The notes: generated from the letters alone by a model not told the origin. A stretch of 49,318 nucleotides of DNA from Methanosuratincolales archaeon (GCA_014361445.1 JACIVQ010000005.1:1-49318); one strand, 5' to 3'; shown: positions 1-11,116, counted from the stretch's first letter. Numbers and translations are program-made.

Positions 1-215
1 ACACGTGTTATTATATATTACTTTTTTATTTATAAAATCTATAGTATAAATTGCAAAAATTTTATTAATATATATCACATTAAAAAATATTAATAGTTAT
101 AAATTTTTTAATATTAAAAAGTATAATAGTTTTTGCTTGAGAATTCTTAAATACAGCCTACATTTAAGAATGACAAGAAGTGTGCTGGTAAAAGATTTAC
201 TCTTTCAATTAATAT

Positions 216-815
216 TTGATCCTTTATAAGAATGGAGGGAGAGAAGGTGTGCCTTTGAAAGATTACGATTTTAAGGATCTCATCGGGAAAAAAACTCTGA
301 TAAAGGGGGATGTGGGGAAGGGCAAGACGCGGCTTACAGAAAGCCTCCTCCTTTCCGCAGTAAAGCTTTTGCCACCAGGGCACATCACAGTCATAGACCT
401 CGCGCCCCAAAGAAGAATTGTAGGGGGGCTGAGTGTGGGCGGCACAATCTCAGTTCCAAACGAGGTCAAATACCTTAGACCGTCCAAGGTATGGGCGCCG
501 AGGCTGGAAGGTAGGACGAAAGATGAGGTTATAAGCCTGGCAAAGAAGAATGCCGAATCCATCGAGGCGATCTTTGACTTTTTTACCAAGTCTCCCTCTC
601 CAGTTCTGTTCATAAACGACTTAACTTTGTATTTCCACGCGGGGTCTATTGAAAGGTTGGTAGAGGTAATAAATTTGGCAGACACTTTTGTTGGCAATGG
701 ATATGAGGGGCGCGAGCTGCGGGATGATAAGGGTAGCGGGATCTCTAAACGTGAGGCGCTCCTTTTAAAAAATTTAGAATCGTTCATGGATGTTATAATA
801 GACTTGAACGAGTGA
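216..815 (+). CDS. P-loop ATPase-like protein, function unknown
   Basis: ORF with Walker A-like GDVGKGKTRL and Walker B-like hydrophobic strand VLFINDL. Confidence 0.6.
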   Translation: MILYKNGGREGVPLKDYDFKDLIGKKTLIKGDVGKGKTRLTESLLLSAVKLLPPGHITVIDLAPQRRIVGGLSVGGTISVPNEVKYLRPSKVWAPRLEGRTKDEVISLAKKNAESIEAIFDFFTKSPSPVLFINDLTLYFHAGSIERLVEVINLADTFVGNGYEGRELRDDKGSGISKREALLLKNLESFMDVIIDLNE

Positions 816-906
816 GAGCCACTTCAAGTTTTTCCAAGCAACCTTTAAATCATATTTTATATATCCAAAGAGATGATAGGTTTATTGTAAAGATGGTTCT
901 ATTGTA

Positions 907-1503
907 ATGTTGAGCCGGGTGCTAAAAGTGTCAGAGCCAAAGCAGAAGCTTAAGCTTAAGGATGTGCCCTCTTGGAGTGATGTAGAAAAGATTCTAACCA
1001 CTATGATAAGAAAGTACAAATCTGGCTCGGTCTCCCTGAGAGATCTATGTCTAATAGGGTTGTTGGCCACGACCGGAATACGCACTTCTGAGCTCCTGGC
1101 GCTTACACCAGCGGATTTTAATTTTGAAGAGGGCTTGATAACGATAAAGCAGCTCAAGAAAAAAGGCGAGTTTGTAAGACAGACTGTGATAAGCCAAGAT
1201 CTGAAGCCCTACTTGAAAGAGTACGTATCAATTTTTTCACCAGAAAAGCCAATCTTCGACCTTACCAGAAGGCAGGTACTCAACATCACCCACAAGTACA
1301 CCGAAGAGATCCTAGGAAGGAAGTATAGAAATCATGCCTTCCGTCATGCGTACGCAATCAGAATACTCGAGAAGACACGCGATGTGGAACTCTGCAGGCG
1401 CCTCATAGGACACTCTAGAATAGAGACCGTCAAGATTTATCTGGACTTTGCGATCGGCGACAGAATCAAAGATGTGCTGGAGGCAATTAAGATTGGTCGG
1501 TGA
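907..1503 (+). CDS. Tyrosine recombinase/integrase (XerA-like)
   Basis: GIRTSELLAL...HAFRHAYAIRIL...LIGHSRIETVKIYLDF catalytic-domain motifs. Confidence 0.85.
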   Translation: MLSRVLKVSEPKQKLKLKDVPSWSDVEKILTTMIRKYKSGSVSLRDLCLIGLLATTGIRTSELLALTPADFNFEEGLITIKQLKKKGEFVRQTVISQDLKPYLKEYVSIFSPEKPIFDLTRRQVLNITHKYTEEILGRKYRNHAFRHAYAIRILEKTRDVELCRRLIGHSRIETVKIYLDFAIGDRIKDVLEAIKIGR

Positions 1504-1645
1504 GACTTGGTAAAATCCCATAGAATTTGATAAAAAGCTAAAATTTTACTTCAATAATCAGTGAAAAGAATAACATTTAGAAAATATTTTTATAAATAAA
1601 CAGATGAGTAAAAATTAGAAAAAATAAAAAATAGATTTGTTTTGG

Positions 1646-2992
1646 TCATACCCTTTTGAGAACAAAGATAATGGCAACTGCAATAACTGCAACTATAACA
1701 ACAACGATAATGTAAATCATATAGTCAGTTGGTGGGGCTATTGAGAATGTGAAGGCTTTACTCGCCAAATTACCTGCTATATCCCTAACCGAAACCACAA
1801 CTGAGTGCGATCCTTCGGAGAGAGTGCCTGAATATGTCACAGAAGTCGCGTTCATGGTTGGTGTTACAGGCGTACCGTCGATCGTCATTGACAGGGAGGA
1901 CATATTTAGAGCTATGTTGTCCGAGATGAAGATTGTGAAGTTCACTTCCTTGCTTTGGAATACCGTGTTGTTGTTGAGGATATTACCGGAAATCGTCGGC
2001 GGGGTTGCATCAATTGTGAAGGTCCAATTCATTATCGCCATATTGCCCGAGGTGTCCATCAATGACAGGGTTGCAAGGTAGACGCCATCAGTCAAGTTAA
2101 CAGAGGCTGTTAGGCTTGTCGGTGTTATAGAGCTCATGTTTACTGCACTATCATTCAATTTTAAGGTGACAGAGTAAGGATCCACGGCTTTGTTGTCGGA
2201 GTAGGTGGCGTTTATGGTGATCGTGCTAAGATTCAATATGGATCCGTCAGAGGGATAAACCGAAGATATAATAGGCGGCAAAAAGTCCGGAAGGGATACT
2301 GTGAAGTTCCAAGTTTTGGAGGCCTTATTGCCTGACAGATCTTTGACCTCAAAGTACACAGTATGGGGCCCCTCACTCAGATCCGTAACGGGTATGTAAT
2401 CCGCCCTCGTAGAGGTTATAGTTGCGGTCGACGTCACATCTGTTCCATCTAAAACTATCTTGACCGTGGAAAAGTCTATGGCTACATCATCAGAGTATAA
2501 GACCGAAATAATGGGGTTCAAAACACTTACCGTTGAGCCCTCTCCTGGTGAGAACGAGGTTATGGTGGGTGGCGTCGTATCAGTAATTGCTGACAAGATA
2601 AATGTTGTATTCTTGATCTGACCTACCGAGTAAGCCCTCACCGTGTAAGTGCCATAGGTCCAGGATCCATATGGAATTTTTAGGGGGATCTTAAAGCTCA
2701 TAGAGTAGTACCCGTTAGCAGATGAGACTTTGTAATCGATGTCGACCATTGTTCCGCTCGGGTTGAAGAGTTGAATTGTTATATCCGAGTTTGGCTCCGT
2801 CGTGCCGCTGATGTATATGACGTCGCCAGGGTAGTAGGTCTGTTTATCAGTAGTGATTGTTAAAGGAGATGCATATGATGCATTCGTGAATGGTATGAAA
2901 AGCATCATGGCAATTAGTAAATAGAACTTTCTTGAAAACAATTTTTTCGCCGTACTCAAAAAATTAATCGAGTTTATAAAAGCCTTCCGCAT
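1646..2992 (-). CDS. Secreted/surface protein with repeated Ig-like domains and C-terminal TM anchor
   Basis: N-terminal hydrophobic signal; repeated D.xPPxI..-..G..S domains; C-terminal YMIYIIVVVIVAVIAVAIIFVLKRV. Confidence 0.7.
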   Translation of the reverse strand: MRKAFINSINFLSTAKKLFSRKFYLLIAMMLFIPFTNASYASPLTITTDKQTYYPGDVIYISGTTEPNSDITIQLFNPSGTMVDIDYKVSSANGYYSMSFKIPLKIPYGSWTYGTYTVRAYSVGQIKNTTFILSAITDTTPPTITSFSPGEGSTVSVLNPIISVLYSDDVAIDFSTVKIVLDGTDVTSTATITSTRADYIPVTDLSEGPHTVYFEVKDLSGNKASKTWNFTVSLPDFLPPIISSVYPSDGSILNLSTITINATYSDNKAVDPYSVTLKLNDSAVNMSSITPTSLTASVNLTDGVYLATLSLMDTSGNMAIMNWTFTIDATPPTISGNILNNNTVFQSKEVNFTIFISDNIALNMSSLSMTIDGTPVTPTMNATSVTYSGTLSEGSHSVVVSVRDIAGNLASKAFTFSIAPPTDYMIYIIVVVIVAVIAVAIIFVLKRV

Positions 2993-3022
2993 ACAATATT
3001 TGTTCTAATTTTTAGAATATCC

Positions 3023-4426
3023 TCACTTTTTCCTGGCGGGGGTTATCAACCCAAGGTTGTTCTTCAGGACAGGCCATATCCACTTGAGCCGCTTTTTCGC
3101 TAGCTGCTTGTAGATAAAAGAGAAGCTCAAGTAAAACTTTCTATACGCAAGTCCCACCAGTTTTGAGATTTCTTCTACAGTCAACTCCTTGGTCCTCATC
3201 ACAGGAGTGATCGTGGTGTATCGGGACCAGTCGTTGGTTGTCAGGAGCCCCTCTTTCTTTGCGATCTCATAGATCTCTGTTCCAGGGTATGGGGTCATAG
3301 CCGTGAACTGTGCAAAGTCAATGCCAGATTCTTTCGCGAACTTTATGGTCTTCATGACGTCTTCCTTTGTCTCTCCAGGGACACCGATTATGAAAGAGCC
3401 CATGACCTCAATCCCAACCTCCTTAGCCCACTTTATGGCACTCTTTGCCTGTTCCAGAGTTATTCCCTTTCTCAAAATGCTGAGTATCCTCTCAGACCCA
3501 GATTCGATTCCGTAGTAAATGAGACCGCAGCCCGCCTTTTTCATGATCTGTAGAAGCTCTCTTGAGATAAGATCCACTCTCGATCCGCAAGCCCACCATA
3601 TCTGTAAGCCACGCTTTATGATCTCCTCGGCTATTTCTATGGCTCTTTTCTTATCTACCGTGAAATTATCATCAACGATCTCGAAAGATTTTATCTTGTA
3701 TTTACTGATAAGCTCCTCTATTTCATCAACAACATTTTTTGGACTCCTGGCTCTGAACCTCCTACCGTAAAACTGAGACGAGGAGCAGAATATACAACGA
3801 AATGGACACCCGCGGCTTGTCAAAATATTGCCGAGCCTATGTCTCTCTCCCAAGATGGTGTATCTATCCAAAGGGAGAAGGTCCCTAGCAGGGAAAGGTA
3901 TCTCATCCAAGTTCTCTATGAGCCTTCTTGGTCGAGTTTTAACCACTTTTTCCTTATTCCGGTAAACTATGCCGTCAACTTCGGACAATGGCTTTTTTGT
4001 TTCAAGTGCCCTCAGCAGGTCCACTATGGTGGCCTCTCCTTCGCCAATTACGCCTATATCCAAGGACTTACATTCAGCTAAAGTATCCTCCGGTAAAGAA
4101 GTGATGTGACATCCACCCAATACTGTGATTGAATCTGGACAAAAATCCTTCGCGATGGTCACAGCCTTCATGGCATCATAGATTGTTGGGGTTGTTGATG
4201 TGACCCCTATCACATCAGGACTCTCTCTTTGTAATATTTCACCCAGTTTATGATGTGATATATCAAGAGCGGGGGAATCTATGATGCTCACATCGTGTCC
4301 CTCTTTTCTCACGGCTGCTGCAACGTATGCAAGACCTAAAGGGGGCGCCTTAAGCCCTAAGGTGGCAACAGTCTCGAGAGGTGCGGTTGTGGGAGGGTTC
4401 ACTAAGACGACTTTCAACCCCCGCAT
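3023..4426 (-). CDS. B12-binding domain radical SAM protein
   Basis: N-terminal cobalamin-binding-like region; SRGCPFRCIFCSSS (CxxxCxxC). Confidence 0.88.
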   Translation of the reverse strand: MRGLKVVLVNPPTTAPLETVATLGLKAPPLGLAYVAAAVRKEGHDVSIIDSPALDISHHKLGEILQRESPDVIGVTSTTPTIYDAMKAVTIAKDFCPDSITVLGGCHITSLPEDTLAECKSLDIGVIGEGEATIVDLLRALETKKPLSEVDGIVYRNKEKVVKTRPRRLIENLDEIPFPARDLLPLDRYTILGERHRLGNILTSRGCPFRCIFCSSSQFYGRRFRARSPKNVVDEIEELISKYKIKSFEIVDDNFTVDKKRAIEIAEEIIKRGLQIWWACGSRVDLISRELLQIMKKAGCGLIYYGIESGSERILSILRKGITLEQAKSAIKWAKEVGIEVMGSFIIGVPGETKEDVMKTIKFAKESGIDFAQFTAMTPYPGTEIYEIAKKEGLLTTNDWSRYTTITPVMRTKELTVEEISKLVGLAYRKFYLSFSFIYKQLAKKRLKWIWPVLKNNLGLITPARKK

Positions 4427-4545
4427 ACCCCCAGTAATAATTATGATGATTGATTGTATTAACCTTTATGTGCATTAGATGACGGTCAAAAAGTATAGAC
4501 CAAAACCGATTAAAGGGAACCCTATGATAATTATGCCGAAGGGAT

Positions 4546-5835
4546 ATGTGTACTTACAAACTCTCAAAGTCTGAATTAGTTGAGCTACAGAATAAAAGGC
4601 TGAGGTGGCTAGTTAAGTACGTATTTGATAGATCGCCTTTTTACAGGCGGCGGTTTATCGAGAATGGTATTGATCCGGAGAGCATAAGAACGAAGGAGGA
4701 CCTGAGGAGAATACCATTTACCACCAAGACGGACCTCAGGGACAACTATCCGCTCGGTCTTGTCTCGTCAGACCTTTCACAAATCGTGCGATTCCACGCC
4801 TCTTCTGGGACGACAGGAAACCCAACGGTGGTAGCATACACAAAGCAGGATGTTGAGAGCTGGGCCGAGCTCAACGCTAGGTGCCTTGAGATCGCAGGAG
4901 TTACACCAAAAGATGTTGTTCAGGTGTCGTACGGGTACGGGCTTTTCACCGGGGGGCTCGGGTTGCACTATGGTGCCGAGAGACTCGGCGCAAAGGTAAT
5001 CCCAGCGAGTACAGGCAACACGAAGAGGCAACTTAAGCTGATGAAGGACCTCGGCACAACCGTAATATGCTGCACGCCATCCTACGGTCTATTCTTGGCT
5101 GAGAGTGCAAGGGATGAGGGGCTCGATCCGAAGAGGGATCTCAAACTAAGGGTGGGAGTCTTTGGTGCGGAGCCCTGGTCTGAGAACACTCGTAGGCGGC
5201 TGGAGGAGCAGTTTGTAGAGTCTGCCCATGACATATACGGCATGTCCGAGCTCAATGGTCCTGGCGTGGCGATGGAATGTGTTATGAAGGACGGGCTACA
5301 TGTGTGGGAGGATCACTATATCGTGGAGATAATCGATCCAAACACCGGCGAGGTGCTGGAGCCAGGAGAAAAAGGGGAGATGGTTGTGACGACCATAATG
5401 AAGGAAGGGATGCCCTTATTGCGCTACAGGACTAGGGACATCACAATCTTGGATGATGAGCCTTGCGAATGCGGTCTGAGCCACGCGAGGATAAAGAGGA
5501 TCCTCGGGAGGACCGACGATATGTTGAAGATAAGGGGCATATGTGTCTTCCCAAGCCAGGTCGAGGAGATCCTCATGAAGACTGAGGGAGTCTCGCCCCA
5601 CTACCAGCTAATAGTTGACAGAGAAGGAGTCATGGACAGGTTGATGGTAAGAGTGGAGGTGTCAGAAGACTTCAAAACAGACAGGTTGACGGACCTTGTG
5701 AACCTTCAACAAAAGTTAGAAGAGGAGCTTAAAGACACCCTCAGCATACATGCGGTGGTGGAGCTTGTGGAGCCGAAGAAGTTGCCCAGAAGCGAAGGTA
5801 AGGCCCAAAGGATAATTGATATGAGGAAGATATAG
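4546..5835 (+). CDS. paaK: Phenylacetate-CoA ligase family (AMP-forming)
   Basis: HASSGTTGNPTVVAYT adenylation motif; YGMSELNGPGVAMEC; TAG stop. Confidence 0.88.
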   Translation: MCTYKLSKSELVELQNKRLRWLVKYVFDRSPFYRRRFIENGIDPESIRTKEDLRRIPFTTKTDLRDNYPLGLVSSDLSQIVRFHASSGTTGNPTVVAYTKQDVESWAELNARCLEIAGVTPKDVVQVSYGYGLFTGGLGLHYGAERLGAKVIPASTGNTKRQLKLMKDLGTTVICCTPSYGLFLAESARDEGLDPKRDLKLRVGVFGAEPWSENTRRRLEEQFVESAHDIYGMSELNGPGVAMECVMKDGLHVWEDHYIVEIIDPNTGEVLEPGEKGEMVVTTIMKEGMPLLRYRTRDITILDDEPCECGLSHARIKRILGRTDDMLKIRGICVFPSQVEEILMKTEGVSPHYQLIVDREGVMDRLMVRVEVSEDFKTDRLTDLVNLQQKLEEELKDTLSIHAVVELVEPKKLPRSEGKAQRIIDMRKI

Positions 5836-5862
5836 ACCCAGAAGGATTAGGAGGCTCTGTTT

Positions 5863-6246
5863 ATGATAAAACAATTGAGTGTCTTCCTGGAAAACCGCCC
5901 AGGCAGACTTGCCAATCTGCTCAACATCCTTGAAAGTCACAATATCAAGGTGCTGGCTATGGGGATAGCAGAGGCAGGAAACTATGGCATAGTGAGGCTT
6001 ATTGTCGATAGGAAGGGAGAAGCCCTTGAGGTGCTCAGAGGCGCAAACATGGCAGTGAATGAGACTAATGTGATAGCGATAAACCTGAACGATCTGTCAT
6101 CGGCCGTAAGAACTTTGGGGGATGCAAACATTAACATAGACTATGCATATACCATGGACTGCCAGAGAGTGATATTGAAGGTCAACAACGAGGTTGAGGC
6201 TATAAAGGCACTCTCTGGTGCCGGAATCAAGGCATTAGAGGTTTAA
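5863..6246 (+). CDS. ACT-domain protein (tandem ACT)
   Basis: MIKQLSVFLENRPGRLANLLNILESHNIKVLAMGIAE; directly downstream of paaK. Confidence 0.85.
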   Translation: MIKQLSVFLENRPGRLANLLNILESHNIKVLAMGIAEAGNYGIVRLIVDRKGEALEVLRGANMAVNETNVIAINLNDLSSAVRTLGDANINIDYAYTMDCQRVILKVNNEVEAIKALSGAGIKALEV

Positions 6247-6339
6247 CTTTTGAGTCCGCTCCTTTTTGAAGTGGAGAGCTGACAAAGGAAAATTCCTATT
6301 TTTAACTTAATCAGGATCTACGCCTTATGGAAGAGTAGT

Positions 6340-6669
6340 TCATTCGTTCTTGAATACAATACACTGCGCCGGCATCCTTGAAAGCAGATTTTTTGAGACC
6401 ATCCCTGCTTCGGTCCACGCACAGAACGCGACTCCGCACGGGACGAGACAATTAGGTTCGAGTCGTGACTCTGAGGCTTTGATGTAGATCGGGTTATTCA
6501 TTATATCCTTGGCGATCTCCTTGATTGTCAATTTCTTGATCAGAAGGGCATAGTCCATTATTTTTACACAGGAGGATTCTATTGTCATATCTATGACAGA
6601 GCCATTGAGAGAAGCTGTGATTTTTGTACTATGATCGCATATGCTGTTAATTACAAAGGTTGTAGTCAC
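6340..6669 (-). CDS. Conserved hypothetical protein (Cys-containing)
   Basis: Clean 109 aa ORF. Confidence 0.5.
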   Translation of the reverse strand: MTTTFVINSICDHSTKITASLNGSVIDMTIESSCVKIMDYALLIKKLTIKEIAKDIMNNPIYIKASESRLEPNCLVPCGVAFCAWTEAGMVSKNLLSRMPAQCIVFKNE

Positions 6670-6874
6670 TCATCATACCTCAAATCTCATTGAGAGCACA
6701 ACATAATAACTTTTTTTATCGATCATGTTATCTTCTTCAAGTTAAATTTTGATGATGATGATCATGAAATTATTGTAATGCTATGGAATTTCTTTAACCT
6801 GATATTCAATAATCTTACCATTAGGCAAGCCTTTTAAGTCCAGCCATCATTTAGAGAGTATTAAGGTGCCTCAT

Positions 6875-7018
6875 ATGGCTAAATGTCCGAAATGTGGAGC
6901 AGAAGTGGCAAACCCAACCAAGACGTGGACGCTCGCCCCGAAGGGAAGGAAACCAGTTACCGTCGGTCTCTTCAAATGCCCAAGCTGCGGTGCATTCTTT
7001 AGAGCTTCCGTGAAGTAA
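6875..7018 (+). CDS. Small zinc-ribbon protein, copy 1 (47 aa)
   Basis: [47 protein letters not shown]; two CxxC; close homolog at 33539; absent from ORF track because short. Confidence 0.85.
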   Translation: MAKCPKCGAEVANPTKTWTLAPKGRKPVTVGLFKCPSCGAFFRASVK

Positions 7019-7149
7019 CCACACTTTTTTCCCTTTTTTATTTATTTTTGGTTTGTTGATTTTTGTGGTTTTCGACCGTAGTAGGATTTGATAATTGATT
7101 TATTTCATATATTAGCCATATTCTTCGTCTGTCCCCTACAATCCAAAAA

Positions 7150-8328
7150 TTAAACTAGCCCCTCAGGGCGGGTTCTTGACTCAAAGAATTTCACTACTCT
7201 CCTTATACCTTCCTTCAGGTCTTCATCTGGTATAGCATAGCATAGCCTGAAGTGCCCCCTATTATCGCCAAAATATTCGCCAGGTATCACTGCAACCCCT
7301 GCATTTTCTAGGAGGGTCTTGGCAAAGACCTCGGTACTTGGAAATCTCTTCGTGTCTATGCGCGGATATACGTAAAATCCGCCCTCCGGGGTTGGGCAGT
7401 CTAGGTCTTTCACGCCCTTTAAACCATCCACCACCATTCTCCTTTTCTCAGCACATGCCTTTACGACCATGTTGATGTGATCGGCGTATCCTTCCAAGGC
7501 GGAGAGGCACCCATACTGCGCGAATGTGGTGGGTGCACTCACGGTGTGCTCCTGCACTACGTGGAGCCTCCTTAAAAGTTCTCGAGGACCTGCTGCAAAC
7601 CCTACTCTCCACCCTGTCATTCCAAAGATCTTTGAGAAGCCATCAGTCACAATGGTCCGCTCCCTCAGTCCATCCAGCGAGGCTGGAGAGACGAAACGTC
7701 TCCCGTCATAGACATATGCCCAATCTATCTCGTCAGAAAGAACGTAAAGATCATAGTCTTCTGCCAAGTCCTTCAGGAGTTTGAGGTCGCCATTGTCGAG
7801 CAGACCGCCTGTGGGGTTGTTGGGCGTGTTCACAACGATGCCCCTCGGCCTCATTTTCATCAGACCTTTAAGGTCCTCCTCATTAAGATGGTAAGGGTCT
7901 TTAGCCCATGTCTCGAGTATCTTGAGTCCAAGCATCATTGGGATGGCCCTGAAGCTTGTCCAATATGGCTTTATGAGAACCACGGCATCGCCAGGCTTAA
8001 AAAGACCAAGAAAGAAGGCAAAGTTTGCGAACTTTCCTCCTGTGGTGACCAAAATTTCATCAGCTGTGTAGTCGAGACCTCTAGTCTCTTTGAGGTATTG
8101 TGTTATCGCATATCTTAGTTCCGGCACGCCCCAGCTGGAAGAGTAACGATGTTTACCCTTAAGCAGGGCATCCATTGTCCCCTTCACCGCATTCCACGGA
8201 GGGGCAAACATAGGCTCAGCGACATCAAAGCGGACCACCCGAGTGCCTTTCTCCCTCTCGATTTTCTCCACCATTTCTAGCAAAGACACTGGTGATGGAG
8301 GGATAACATCAAAGATGTCCCGAGACAT
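7150..8328 (-). CDS. PLP-dependent aminotransferase (AspC-like, class I/II)
   Basis: VNTPNNPTGG, SDEIDWAYVYDG, TDGFSKIFGMTGWRVGFAAGP. Confidence 0.9.
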   Translation of the reverse strand: MSRDIFDVIPPSPVSLLEMVEKIEREKGTRVVRFDVAEPMFAPPWNAVKGTMDALLKGKHRYSSSWGVPELRYAITQYLKETRGLDYTADEILVTTGGKFANFAFFLGLFKPGDAVVLIKPYWTSFRAIPMMLGLKILETWAKDPYHLNEEDLKGLMKMRPRGIVVNTPNNPTGGLLDNGDLKLLKDLAEDYDLYVLSDEIDWAYVYDGRRFVSPASLDGLRERTIVTDGFSKIFGMTGWRVGFAAGPRELLRRLHVVQEHTVSAPTTFAQYGCLSALEGYADHINMVVKACAEKRRMVVDGLKGVKDLDCPTPEGGFYVYPRIDTKRFPSTEVFAKTLLENAGVAVIPGEYFGDNRGHFRLCYAIPDEDLKEGIRRVVKFFESRTRPEGLV

Positions 8329-8501
8329 AATAATCCGTCTATATCTTGCCGGTCTATTTATTTAAGATTGAGGGAGGTGAAAAATAGTAACAGACTAGCG
8401 AGTTGCTACACATATGCGCTGGAAATAGGCGAAGGTTCAGCAAAAGGCTAAAAGACCTAGGGGTTATATACGGCAAAATCAAAAGATAAAGCGGTGCCCT
8501 T

Positions 8502-9101
8502 ATGATCGACGTTCTAGGTATACATCTACAAGGCTTCATCACGCTCCTCGTCATCTTCGACCCCATAGGAAATATCCCTCTGTTTCAGACATTCACCGCT
8601 TCATTCGATAGCTCCAAGAAGAGGAGAATAATAAACAGGTCAGTGATAATAGCCATGGTGATACTCGCATTCTTTGCCCTTGGTGGCTTCTTGGTTTTCG
8701 AGACATTTAATATATCAATTAACGACTTCAGGATAGCAGGGGGCATACTTCTCTTCATACTCTCAATAGAGGGACTCCTCGGAAAGGAAGAGGCAAGATG
8801 GATCAGTAGTGAGGATGTGGCCGTTGTCCCCCTAGCCACGCCACTAATGGCTGGACCTGGTGCGATCTACACTGTGATATATTTGATGCAGGGACCTTAT
8901 GGTCCCAGTGTCACATTGTTTGCAATACTCAGCAACATCATAATCCAGTGGGTTCTATTATTCTACTCAGAACGCGTCCTCAGGGCGATAGGGAAGACTG
9001 GTTCGACCATCATATCTAGGATAATGGCGTTCATACTTTCAGCGATAGCCATAGGTATGATAAGGGAGGGCATTACAGCGATCTTAGTCGGTTTAATTTA
9101 A
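8502..9101 (+). CDS. MarC family integral membrane protein
   Basis: FVTLLVIFDPIGNIPLFQTFT-like start; LATPLMAGPGAI motif. Confidence 0.85.
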   Translation: MIDVLGIHLQGFITLLVIFDPIGNIPLFQTFTASFDSSKKRRIINRSVIIAMVILAFFALGGFLVFETFNISINDFRIAGGILLFILSIEGLLGKEEARWISSEDVAVVPLATPLMAGPGAIYTVIYLMQGPYGPSVTLFAILSNIIIQWVLLFYSERVLRAIGKTGSTIISRIMAFILSAIAIGMIREGITAILVGLI

Positions 9102-9180
9102 AGAGAGTTCGACTTAGAAACACTTTTTAGAAACAATTTTTCACTCGATAACTGTTAAAAGCGCAGCTCTTGGTGATTAA

Positions 9181-10200
9181 ATGGATGTGCAATTGATACT
9201 CCTCATCATCGGACTTATTCTTGCCTTCGTTATGGCGATGAACCTAGGCGGAAATGACGCGGCAAACCCGACGAGTGCCGTCATCGGGGCAGGCGCGCTG
9301 TCATTGAGGCGCGCCCTTCTACTATTCGCCGCGTTCACAACGATTGGAGCAATATTGCAGGGGCACATGGTTATGAAGACCATAGGCAGAGGGATTGTGC
9401 CGAGCATAGATGTTACTGGAGCCTTTGCCATAATACTCGCTGCCAACATATGGATATTTGTAGCTACAATGAGGGGTATGGCAATATCAACTACGCACTC
9501 CATCATCAGCGCGGTGATAGGGTATGGGATAATCAAGTTTACACTTTCGGGAATGAACATCGGCGTGGTCGGAACTATAGCTTTGAGTTGGCTCACTTCT
9601 CCCCTGTGTAGTCTCTTTCTAGCTTTTGGGCTTTATAGAGGAATATCACTTTTGATCAAGAGGTATGAGGAGAGCCCGGATTTGATGAGCAAAATATTCA
9701 GGGCTTTATTAATAGGCTCACTATGTTTCTCCGCTTATTCGTTTGGGGCAAACGATGTCGCAAATGCAACCGGAGTTTACGTCACAATTGCAATGAACCT
9801 TGGACAGATGCCCGACTATACCGCCATGCTCATGTTGGCGATGTACAGTTCTGCGGGAATCATCGTGGGCGGTTTCATATTTGGTCCCAGGGTCATTAGG
9901 ACTCTTGCATTCAGGGTTACGAGGTTGGATTTGAAGACGGGTCTGTCTGCTAGCCTGGCTAATGCGTTGGTCGTTTACCTATTCACCACAGTGCCCTATC
10001 TTGTCTTTGGCTACGGTCTCCCAATATCAACCTCATATGCGGCAGTGGGGGCTATTTTGGGAGCGGGTGCAGCAAAAAGTGTAAGTTCTGTGAGTAGGGG
10101 CGTTACTGCTAGACTGGTGTTTTACTGGATAGCGACAATACCGGTTAATATAATCCTCTCTATGGCGATCTATTACATTATATTTTACGTGACGGCCTAA
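9181..10200 (+). CDS. Inorganic phosphate transporter, PiT family
   Basis: LGGNDAANPTSAVIGAGAL and SFGANDVANATGVYV duplicated signatures. Confidence 0.92.
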   Translation: MDVQLILLIIGLILAFVMAMNLGGNDAANPTSAVIGAGALSLRRALLLFAAFTTIGAILQGHMVMKTIGRGIVPSIDVTGAFAIILAANIWIFVATMRGMAISTTHSIISAVIGYGIIKFTLSGMNIGVVGTIALSWLTSPLCSLFLAFGLYRGISLLIKRYEESPDLMSKIFRALLIGSLCFSAYSFGANDVANATGVYVTIAMNLGQMPDYTAMLMLAMYSSAGIIVGGFIFGPRVIRTLAFRVTRLDLKTGLSASLANALVVYLFTTVPYLVFGYGLPISTSYAAVGAILGAGAAKSVSSVSRGVTARLVFYWIATIPVNIILSMAIYYIIFYVTA

Positions 10201-10222
10201 TTTTCTTGGATTATTAGGCGGC

Positions 10223-10939
10223 TTATTGCTTCCCTCTAAGTATTGCCATGGCCCTTAGCACGTCTGCTGTGTCTTCCATTCTGTCTGAGGCGGTCTCTAT
10301 GTTTTCTATAGACTCCTTTAGCATTAACCAGTTGCTAACATGTTTGGACGTGTCTCCCCACTTCAAGACCTGAGCTAAGAGATCCACACGCATATCGTCA
10401 ATGGACTCTTCCAGGCGTTCGGTCTTCTCTGCCATAACCCTGACGCTACCATTTTTGGAAGAAAGTGCTTCGATGGTCTCCTTTAGTGCGTTCTTCTCCT
10501 CGACCAGAGTATTCACAATGAAGACCAGCCCGCTCTTGATGTGGCTGGGTACGTCTTCTGGCGAGGTGTAAAGGAGCTTTCTGGTGGCAGATTTTAGATG
10601 TGCAGCAATATCATCAGAGACTGTGATTAGCTTTATTATCTCGTCCTGGTCCATTGGGTGGATCGCACTCTTCATGAGGTTCTCTATAATGCCTTCTTTT
10701 ATCTTATCTGCATTTCTCTCCAAATCAGAGATTTCATTAGCTAGATACCTGCTCTCCTCGATGTTGTTTTGCGAATATTTCTCTATGAATGTCTTGAATT
10801 TGTCAACAATAGTGAATATCATCGTGAGGTGCTTCTCACAGGATCCTATTATCTCCCTCTCAGTCTGTCTAGCAAGCCATACAGCAACGTGACCTGTGCC
10901 AAACATTTTTGGACGACCTTCTGATCTTTTTCCGACCAA
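10223..10939 (-). CDS. DUF47/PhoU-like Pit accessory protein
   Basis: Helical protein with paired ExxxD metal motifs, convergent with PiT gene. Confidence 0.8.
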   Translation of the reverse strand: MVGKRSEGRPKMFGTGHVAVWLARQTEREIIGSCEKHLTMIFTIVDKFKTFIEKYSQNNIEESRYLANEISDLERNADKIKEGIIENLMKSAIHPMDQDEIIKLITVSDDIAAHLKSATRKLLYTSPEDVPSHIKSGLVFIVNTLVEEKNALKETIEALSSKNGSVRVMAEKTERLEESIDDMRVDLLAQVLKWGDTSKHVSNWLMLKESIENIETASDRMEDTADVLRAMAILRGKQ

Positions 10940-11116
10940 GATATATAAGTATTTTATTCACTGCATTATCCTCTTATTAGGTTAATTACCCCTTTTTTAC
11001 TTCAATTAAGCGTTGGTGAAAATGTTATTCGACCACAAACTAACCCCTCATGGGGCTGCGCATATTCTCAAAGCTTTTTATATAAAGTCGGAAAGAGAAT
11101 ATCTGATGAAAGCCCT

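Noticed and set aside
216-1503. ATPase + recombinase at the left edge as part of an integrated element
   Set aside because: No att repeats or element genes are visible nearby; XerA-type recombinases are common chromosomal genes in archaea.
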